A DNA stretch of 64,000 bases. Origin: Perognathus longimembris pacificus. Its lineage: Eukaryota; Chordata; Mammalia; Rodentia; Heteromyidae. A program made the translations under genes and the position numbers. How positions within the stretch are numbered: the first letter of the stretch is position 1; each line of letters opens with the position of its first letter. Below the pieces are notes generated by a model. It saw only the letters and a program-made list of their open reading frames with translations. It searched no databases and was not told the DNA's origin. The DNA lies in contig NC_063168.1 in NCBI RefSeq assembly GCF_023159225.1, forward strand, positions 54,291,398 to 54,355,397, in the 5' to 3' direction. This document shows, piece by piece, positions 56,711 to 64,000 of the stretch.

Positions 56711-59410
56711 TGCTTATTATTATTTGAGATAGTTGGCCAAAGGCATGTGTAAATCTATGGATAAAATAGGCTTACAATTTCATGATTTATTTTGCCATAA
56801 CACATTGCCTATGTGGTCACTTCCAGTTACAAAAGCCCGCTACTGTTAGCTGTTCATAACTTACTTTCATCATTCCTTTATTCATATCATTGTTTTGCCT
56901 AGTGTTTCTTCTCACCATCTTTGTTGAAATCTTCTAGGAAACAACTTTTCCTTTTGTGAAACTCCTGGTATATCCTTCAATGCATTAGATATAGTTGTCC
57001 TTCTTTGATGACAACACTAGAGCTTTTCCTATTTGCTGAAGCAACAGTCACAGTCTGATACAGAGAGAGAGAGAGAGAGTAGTGATGGAAGTGAACTGGG
57101 CAAGGTAGATGAGTGGTGATGGTGGTAATATGGTAATACTCTTCTTTGGGATGGATCCCACTTTCCTTGACCAAGGGACCCAATGATAAACTAGCAGAGA
57201 TTGAATAGCAGAGATTGAAGAGAACATGCAGAATAGCAAATGTTCTCTATGTCTAGTTTGTTCTCTTAATTTGCTTGGAAACATGGGGCTATTCTTGAGG
57301 TTAACCTTAATCATTTGATTTTAAATCATAATGAAAATTCACCCTTCTTTCCACTCTTCCCCTCTGTGGTTATAGATTACAATGTCACTTTGATGGATTT
57401 TTCTTCCATGAAGGAATTTATATGAGCTATGAGCATTTTAACAAATCATCTCTGAAAAAGGGAAACATGTGTTGGCTGGCTCAATTATTTTGTGCATTGT
57501 TTTGATAAAATTGATTCTATTCTAGAGCTTTAATGCTTTGAATAACTTAGAAGACTGTAGATCTACCCATATTCACAAAGACACATTTTTATTGTGTCTT
57601 GTGTTGATGCATCTTGTCCCATTTCATTCAATCTTGGTTATTTCTAGCAACTGCATTGCTTACTTTTTTACATACTAAATCTTATTGGTCAGAACTACCA
57701 TTATCATATCATCAGGCACATAATATGTAATATATATAATATAGTGTATTGTTATTATACATATATAACATATAACAGAAATAATATAATATATTAATGT
57801 AATAGCATATTATATTATAATATATACATACACACATATATCAAAACATACACATACAGAGGTTTTCTCATTGAAGTCTTGTCTCAAGGTTGCACGATAG
57901 ATACTCCTTTCTCCTTTCTCTCACAGTAAGAGATTAAAAAACTCAGAAAGCTTAAATAATGTGCTCCAAGTTAAACATGGAATGAATGGCAGATACATCA
58001 TCAAAATGAATTCATTTCAACTGAGGTCCATGTTTCTTCACGGCTGTAGTGATGGACAACTTTGCCTTTTGAGTGCTGAATTACTTGATAGATGGCCCAA
58101 CACTGCTTTTATGTTATTTGCTTCTCTTTCTGCATAATGTTGTGCCTCCTACACTCTTATCCAATTTCAACACTGTTCAGCCTCTGCACAAATCAAGATT
58201 TTTTTTTTCAGTAATTCAAATATATAGTATTGAGCCAAACTATTTTCGGCACAATGCAAGGCACTGCAGGGGATGCCCAAATAAATGAGCTGTTGCTGAT
58301 AACCTTGGGGACTTTGATTTCAATGGCAAAGGAGTGAGACTAAACCTGCACATAGATGTAGATTATAGGAGGCAGAATAAAAGTACCTTTTTTGAGATGC
58401 AACCCATGATAGAAATTACAAATAGGAGAAGGCAACCACAGGAACCTCTTGGTTGATATTTGGCTCGTTTGTTGTGCAGGATATGGGGAGTTGAGGAGAG
58501 GTTGATGGCAACATTTGAATGATTCACTGTCACTGTTACTTCGTGCAAATAGCTCATTTTTTTATTGAGAAATATTAGTCAATGCAAAAGTCTAGGAAAG
58601 GATGGGATGTGCAGACATTTTTAGAAAATGCTGTTTGTTTTTTTTTTTTTTTCCTCCAGAATGTGGCAATGAGGATAACTTCTAACAGGGTGTGTCAGGG
58701 ATGTGTATAATCTTAGCCTTCTTGTCCCACTTAAATTTAACCAACAGTTTATATATTCAATATAATGCTAAAGATGTCAAATTGATGGAGCCGGGATGTA
58801 CAACTGTGAATGGAAGCTTGTATTCTTTAGAGGCAATAGACTGCCCATGGAAATAAATATACCATGGTAGGTGTGATATAAATGATTAGAAAAGCTGAGA
58901 AAAATGGTCATTGTACTACTGTGTGAGAGAGGGAAGAGATTATTTTCACTGAGGGTGAATAATCAACACATAGCAATTACTAACTGAATTCCAGGCTCTT
59001 ATAATCTTAATTCTTGCAAAAAAAGAGAAACACCTTATGAACTAGAGGACATTAGTCTCTTACCCCCATCCCTTTAATTTTTCCATGCAAGGAAACCACA
59101 ACATAAAGAGATCACAAAATTTGTCAGTAAATGGCCAATACTTAGACCCTAAAGTCTGGCCATTTGAACACATAGCTCACTAAGCTGTCTCCTGGAGATG
59201 GGAGGTAATTATTTCCCACATGGAGCTAGCAGAGCATGTAGAGAAGCAGTAGGAAGGAAAGGGCAAGGTGAATATCGACAGTCAAGTCACACTTCTTAGG
59301 AAACATGGTTACAAAAGGAAGTAATTGTAAACAACAATAGAAGTTTACATAGTGCTAGGTAAGAGATGGGCTATAGAGGAGATGGAGTTGCTTTCTAGAT
59401 GGATTTAACT
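56711..59410. other. Intergenic DNA, no gene seen
   Basis: Contains a (GA)n run (57060-57080), an AT-rich TATA tract (57720-57845) and otherwise AT-rich single-copy DNA. Confidence 0.5.
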
Positions 59411-59730
59411 TACTTTTTGTTTTGTGGTGCTGAGGAGTAACTCAGGTCCTTGTACTTGCTGGACAAGCACCCCAGCCATGCGCCTATCATTTGCTTTTAG
59501 ATTGTTTTTCATTGAGGATCTCACACATGTTTGCTTGGACTTGCCTTGTACCATGTACCTCTTACCTCTACCTCCTGAGCATCTGGAACGGCAGCCATTT
59601 GCCACCATGGTCAGTTTGTTTCTGAGGTAAAATCTGGCTCACTTTTTCCCAGACTGGCTTTGAACTTTGATCCTTTTGTCTCCACTTCTCAAGTAGCTGG
59701 AATTACAGGGATGTACAACCATATCTTGTC
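59411..59730 (-). mobile_element. Old ID-like/B1-like composite SINE
   Basis: TGGTGCTGAGGAGTAACTCA, TTGCTGGACAAGCACCCCAG form a reversed ID-like part. CTACCTCCTGAGCATCTGGA, CTGGCTTTGAACTTTGATCC, AAGTAGCTGGAATTACAGGG form B1-like parts. Diverged. Confidence 0.6.
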
Positions 59731-60342
59731 CTTGTACTTGGCTTTTATCATTGACAGTTTTGGCAAAGCCTTATCCTGTGATAGAGATGAACCACAGAAA
59801 ACCTTATCTCTCAGTTATGTAGAAGATGGACACAAAGTTGAACAGTGGCAGTGAGACCAGTTGGGAGGTTATAATCAATAACAAGGAACATGATGACGGT
59901 GAGGAAAGTGACAGTGATACTGAATGGAAGCCACAGAAGCATAAAAGTGGAAGATAGAATTTACTGACTCAGAAGTAGAGGAACCAAAGTTGGTGTTTGG
60001 ATTTGGGGGAAGGGGGTTGGGTTACTTCAGGGAGGCAATGAGGAACGAGTGACAAATAATAATATTTATTTTATACACAAAGACATGTAGGGAGAACTTC
60101 CAGTTGGCTAGAATTCTTGGACTGTAAGTATAATAATTACTCTGGCAATCTTTGAGTATCTATAGGAGAAAAAGATGCTTCACTGAAGTTTGAGCCAAGC
60201 TCCCAACAGGAAGAATTTTCAAGTAGAGGCAAAGGGCTCTGGAACAAGCCCATGTTACCTGCAGAAGAGAACTATATTTCTTGGAAAAGAGGTCTCGTCT
60301 TCCTTTAGCAGGGGAGATTGAGAATACAGAAATGCCTGTCAT

Positions 60343-60550
60343 GGGGCTGGGGATATGGCCTAGTGGCAAGAGTGCTTGCCCCATGTACATGAGGCCCTGG
60401 GTTCAATTCCCCAGCACCACATATATAGAAAATGGCCAGAAGTGGCGCTGTGGCTCAAGTGGCAGAGTGCTAGCCTTGAGCAAAAAGAAGCCAGGGACAG
60501 TGCTCAAACCCTGAGACCAAGCCCCAGGACTGGCAAAAAAAAAAAAAAAA
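60343..60550 (+). mobile_element. IDL-Geo-type SINE (young subtype)
   Basis: GGGGCTGGGGATATGGCCTA, TGCTTGCCCCATGTACATGA, GGTTCAATTCCCCAGCACCA, GGCCAGAAGTGGCGCTGTGG, CCCAGGACTGGC and poly(A). A 12-base TSD (AATGCCTGTCAT) lies at 60331-60342 and 60551-60562. Confidence 0.95.
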
Positions 60551-60848
60551 AATGCCTGTCATAAGCTAGATACTTTTGGATTCACCAAGTTGGACTTCTC
60601 AGTAATCTATTATGATACCTAAGCAGCAAATGTGTCAGTAGTCTTGAACAGGGGTAGACAGTATAGATAAGTCTCATGAACAAAAGCTGCACTTTCCATG
60701 CCACCCACCCACAGTTGCACAAACTCCAATCTCTTGGCTCAAACCTAGGTCTCATGGGCAGTCTGTCAAGACCAGATTGTTCATAGATGGGCTATCTTAT
60801 CATATAGGTGAATGTCAACATTGATTATAACCTCCCATAACCATCCTC

Positions 60849-61107
60849 CTTTTTTTGTTTTGTTTTGTTTTGAGTGTGTGTCAGTCATGGGGCTTGAATT
60901 TGGGGCCTGGGTGCTGTCACTGAGCTATTTTGCTCAAGGTTAGCTCTCTACTACTTTGAGTTAGGGCACCACTTCTGGTTTTCTGGTAGTTAATTAGAGA
61001 TGAGAGTCACACAGACTTTCCTGCCCAGGCTGGCTTTAAACTACCATCCTCAGATCATAACCTCCTGAGTAGCTAGGATTACAGGCATGAGCCACAAGCT
61101 CTGGGCC
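60849..61107 (-). mobile_element. B1-like + Geo-type SINE
   Basis: GTCAGTCATGGGGCTTGAAT, GTAGTTAATTAGAGATGAGA, TTCCTGCCCAGGCTGGCTTT, CTCCTGAGTAGCTAGGATTA, GGCATGAGCCACAAGCTCTG, with a TTTTG-rich tail. Confidence 0.9.
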
Positions 61108-61429
61108 TATCATCCCTTTTGAGAAGGATTCTGACAGGTAGTTGAGGTGGGGAAATTCTCCAGTGAACATTCTTAACATTGTGCTTGGAAGAACACTTTC
61201 TGTGAAGAGAAACTGAGAGGTTAGGATAAATGGAGACTTATGGGTGGTAATGAAATGTCTTAGTTCTTTGATCATGTCCTAGAAGGAGTAAAACAGCCCA
61301 AGAGGTCTGGGGAAGAGCTTTGAAGATTGCTCAGGGGAGTAGCAAGAGTGTAGAGCTGCTTGTGTCATGTATTATTATATATTTTGGAATTTTCCCTGTG
61401 GAAAAAGCTCTAAAAACCAAAACGATGAC

Positions 61430-61740
61430 TCTATCAAATTTTGTTAGTCATAGCTATATTTTGAAGTGAGAGCCAGAGAATGTCCTGTTTAAGAGGAGTG
61501 GCAGGATGAATGGAGAGAGGGATGGTGGGAAAAAGCAGTTGTAAGGCTCAGTGTACCTATGTGCAAAAGGAAGTAGGCAACTTGAGGATGCAGGTGGGGA
61601 TGAGATAGATGCGAGAAGTGGAGAAAGATGGAAGGGATGACACTGATCATTGGACCCTAGACACAAGTTTTGATGTGTTGAATTGAAGCCCTTTGGTACA
61701 ACTATGTAAAGATAATAAAAATGATTTATTTTGTTTAAAA
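61430..61740 (+). mobile_element. Possible L1 3'-terminal fragment
   Basis: A purine-rich stretch (61495-61635) ends in AAGCCCTTTGGTACAACTAT, GTAAAGATAATAAAAATGA. This has the same order as the L1 3' ends elsewhere in the window but is a weaker match. Confidence 0.45.
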
Positions 61741-62540
61741 AGAATGTCCTAAAGGACTGGGTATGGAATGTGATACAAAGAGTGTGTGAAGAATGGCTAC
61801 AAGGTTTTTGTCAGAGCAAGTGGAAAAATGAAGTTGCCATCTGCTGAGATGAGACAGAACAGATTTCTTTTAAGATCAGATGTTTGGTTTGGAAAAATAT
61901 TAGTTTGGGATATATACTAGACACATAACTGGTCATGTCAAGTAGGCATTTGATCTACCTCCAACGAGGAGTAGAAGAATAATACTTGTTAGAAAAAAAT
62001 CGTAGGAATGATCAAGACATCTGCTCTAGTGGCTTGATAGCTTCACAACCAAGCTGCTTCCCTTTCTTAGATTGCTCATTGTGTATCATCAAGGGACAGA
62101 AGTGTATGACAGCGGTGGTAAGGTTGGTGCCATGTTTACAATCCCGATTCTGAGTTAGTTCTGCTGAGTAGGAAAGGATGGGAGCGAATGTACTTAGAGT
62201 TAGCATCTAGATACTTCGAGTGCTCACTTACTTCTGGTACCCAGTTCTTAGAACATGAAAGAATTACTCTGCCTGCCTTGCAGAAAGAGTTTTGTTTTGA
62301 GATGCAGGTCATTTCTATGTGGAAGTACTTTATTTGTGATATAGAAATCTTGAATGCTCCTTTCCCCTGCCATGGGAACAGGGGTATGTGTGGAGAAGGA
62401 GATGCCAGGAGATGGAAGAAATCAGGCCACTGAGCCACCACTGAGGGCCTAAAAGCCCTGAATTTAGTGTGAACAGAGTAGACTTTTTTTTTTTTAATCA
62501 GAGTAGACTCTTATAAGTGTTAGAAACTGAGGTTTTTTTT
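61741..62540. other. Intergenic DNA, no gene seen
   Basis: Single-copy DNA. At 62474-62509 an 11-base direct repeat flanks a short T run (see findings). Confidence 0.5.
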
Positions 62541-63537
62541 TTAGGAGAAAGACGGCGCCGAAACAATAGGGAGGCACCCCGACTCGCACCAACTGAATAG
62601 CGAGCTGGGAACTCCAACACCCAACACTCCACCAAGAACCCAGCAAAACCAGCATCCAGAAGCAGTGGAGAAACGCAGGAAAACAAAAAGGAGCAAAAAA
62701 GAAGAACCGAAAACCTACACGGAGCCGGAGATTCATTGGGGCACCCTCCCCCCACCAGCCGACCCTGGCCCAAACAGGGTCAGGCTGGGAAAGGGGAACC
62801 CGGCGATTGGCAGACAGGTTGCCAGGAGCGCAGAATCCATATAGTGGGAGACCCCACGGACACAAGGCAGGGTGCGGACCAAGACACACCCGGCAGCGAC
62901 GAGAAGTTCGGGTCCACACCGGATTCGGACAAGGGAACCCAGCGCGGCAGAAAGAGGGAACGGGGGAAGCCACCACGACACTTCGCCAACCCCTGAAGGG
63001 CCAACGGCTGCGCGGGACACACACACAAAGCAGCAAAAGTGAGTCCCCCATAATCCCTTCCCCCAACGGGAGACCCAAGCCCGACAAAGAAGCTATATCT
63101 CCCTCCCTCCCCCTCCCCACTCCCGTGGGAACAAAGGACCCCCAAATCAGGCGGGAAGCTCCCATCAGGCGCTGGGAAGCCAGTCTAGCAGGGGAAGGGC
63201 GGAACAGCCCCAAGCCCCCAAAGGTTCCTGAACTGGCAGAACCGGCCCCGTCCCCTTCCCAACAGGGGTCGGGGACGGCCGGCGGGGCAAGCCCCACCCG
63301 AGGCGCCTAGACCTTGCGGACTCTTACAACTAAAATCACAGGCGCTGGTGGGCAATACCAGCCCAGCAGGGTCACCTGAGCCTGATCTCGTTCCCCCTCC
63401 TCGCAGCGGAGGTGAGGTCTGAGGGGGCCAAGCCACACCCGGACAGTCGATCCCACTGGGCCCCACACATACTGCCTCCCCCCCCAACGGACTCGCGGGA
63501 GGGCGCAAGCACAACCCAACAACCCAGGGCTCGCTCT

Positions 63538-63695
63538 GGGAGGCAGACCCCACTAAAGTGCCTGTTGTAGGGGACTCACAGTGCACAGGAGGGCGGGGCC
63601 CCGGCGAAAGCGCCCGCTCTGGTAGGCGTGCCCTGCACTGGTGGGCGGGGCCACAGCGACAGCACCTGCTGCCGTAGACACGCCTACACAGAAGG
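63538..63695 (+). repeat. Imperfect ~52-base GC-box tandem units in the L1 leader
   Basis: GGGCGGGGCC occurs at 63591 and GGGCGGGGCC again at 63643, exactly 52 bases apart, each followed by similar sequence (CGGCGAAAGCGCCCGCTCTG versus CAGCGACAGCACCTGCTGCC). A weaker unit begins near 63538. They lie just upstream of ORF1. Confidence 0.65.
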
Positions 63696-63721
63696 GAGGG
63701 AAGATCTACACAGACCTCCAG

Positions 63722-64000
63722 ATGCGCAAATCACAAAGAAACATAACTCAGTTCATCAAAGGACAAGCCAACTCGCCAGCTCCAAAAAGCAGCACGACTG
63801 AAGAGGAGATGGAGAATAAAAAAGCAAATGAGGACATGTTAACAGGAATGATCGAAACCGTCAGAAATGAAATCAGAAAACAATTCCAGGAGTTTAGAGG
63901 GGAAATCTGGAAGGACACCCAGGAAGCCAAGAAAGAAATGGAAGCAAAACTGGATACAATGCAAGCCTCGTTTAAAGAAATGGAAGCAAAAATGGATACA
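63722..64000 (+). CDS. L1 ORF1 protein, N-terminal 93 residues (partial)
   Basis: ORF1p is the RNA-binding nucleic acid chaperone that coats L1 RNA and forms trimers through a coiled coil. The frame opens with MRKSQRNITQFIKGQ, followed by a Ser/Pro/Thr stretch (residues 18-26) and a Glu/Lys-rich, heptad-like region from about residue 27. It runs without a stop to the window edge. The N-terminal layout (basic head, then long coiled coil) fits L1 ORF1p; the RRM and C-terminal domain would lie beyond 64000. A 42-base direct repeat (14 residues, two heptads) starts at 63932. The ATG has C at -3, a weak context. Confidence 0.8.
   Translation, partial: MRKSQRNITQFIKGQANSPAPKSSTTEEEMENKKANEDMLTGMIETVRNEIRKQFQEFRGEIWKDTQEAKKEMEAKLDTMQASFKEMEAKMDT
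63932..64000 (+). repeat. 42-base tandem duplication in L1 ORF1
   Basis: The unit AAAGAAATGGAAGCAAAACT... (42 bases) at 63932-63973 is repeated from 63974; the visible 27 bases of the second copy differ by one base. It encodes KEMEAK(L/M)DT twice, in frame. Confidence 0.9.

Larger units (their letters stand above)
62543..64000 (+). mobile_element. L1 retrotransposon 5' UTR and ORF1 start, continuing past the right edge
   Basis: From 62543 the base composition changes sharply to GC- and CpG-rich for about 1.18 kb, then an L1 ORF1 frame opens at 63722. The order GC-rich leader followed by ORF1 is that of a complete L1 5' end. The leader starts AGGAGAAAGACGGCGCCG, comparable in character to the start of other mammalian L1s. 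GC boxes (GGGCGGGGCC) lie at 63591 and 63643. The 3' part and TSD lie beyond the window, so completeness cannot be judged. Confidence 0.85.

Noticed and set aside
22445..60564. Recurrent related open frames of 60-120 codons (for example at 24822, 32584, 37547, 48492, 48611 and 60376)
   Set aside because: They are translations of IDL-Geo SINE copies. Their mutual similarity comes from the SINE, not from a gene family.
62807..63310. A 167-codon plus-strand frame in the L1 leader
   Set aside because: It lies upstream of ORF1, has Pro/Gly/Arg/Thr-rich composition and no known counterpart; most likely GC-driven. Kept only as part of the antisense-frame observation.

Overview
This window is mammalian nuclear DNA. 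It carries one recognisable protein-coding segment, the first coding exon of CRIM1 (cysteine-rich transmembrane BMP regulator 1), on the minus strand. Positions 1-9647 are the start of CRIM1 intron 1. Positions 9648-9978 are the coding part of exon 1. A CpG island (about 9060-11240) holds the 5' UTR and promoter. Everything to the right (about 11250-64000) is the upstream flank of CRIM1; I found no other host gene there.

The organism is probably a rodent of the Geomyoidea (kangaroo rats, pocket mice, pocket gophers). The flank is full of a dimeric SINE with an ID-like, tRNA-derived left half and a distinctive right half, ending in poly(A). This fits what I recall of the IDL-Geo SINE, described as restricted to that superfamily. 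A second dimeric SINE has the same right half but a B1-like (7SL-derived) left half. The taxon call is an inference from repeats and needs a database search.

Layout: 1-9650, repeat-poor intron with a few old MIR-like pieces. 9060-11240, CpG island with exon 1, an ATG-free 5' leader, a CATAAA element and an inverted CCAAT box. 11250-22000, mostly single-copy DNA with old MIR/B1-like pieces and a GGAA microsatellite. 22000-25400, a SINE cluster and a 5'-inverted (twin-primed) L1 fragment. 25400-32300, single-copy blocks, SINEs, a MER5-like element and large CT/GA microsatellites. 32320-34770, an old antisense L1 carrying three nested SINEs. 34800-49200, a SINE- and microsatellite-rich stretch with L1 3' ends and LTR-like pieces. 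49200-55500, a repeat-poor block. 55500-62500, scattered SINEs and old repeats. 62543-64000, the 5' UTR and start of ORF1 of a well-preserved L1 that runs off the right edge.

No undescribed multi-gene system is visible. The points most worth following are the shared right monomer of two SINE families, several insertions with clear target-site duplications (TSDs) that allow their order to be read, the L1 5' end with repeated GC-box units and heptad duplication in ORF1, and four repeat-free blocks upstream of CRIM1 that are candidates for distal regulatory DNA. SINE and LTR boundaries are accurate to a few bases where a TSD is quoted and to about 10-30 bases otherwise.
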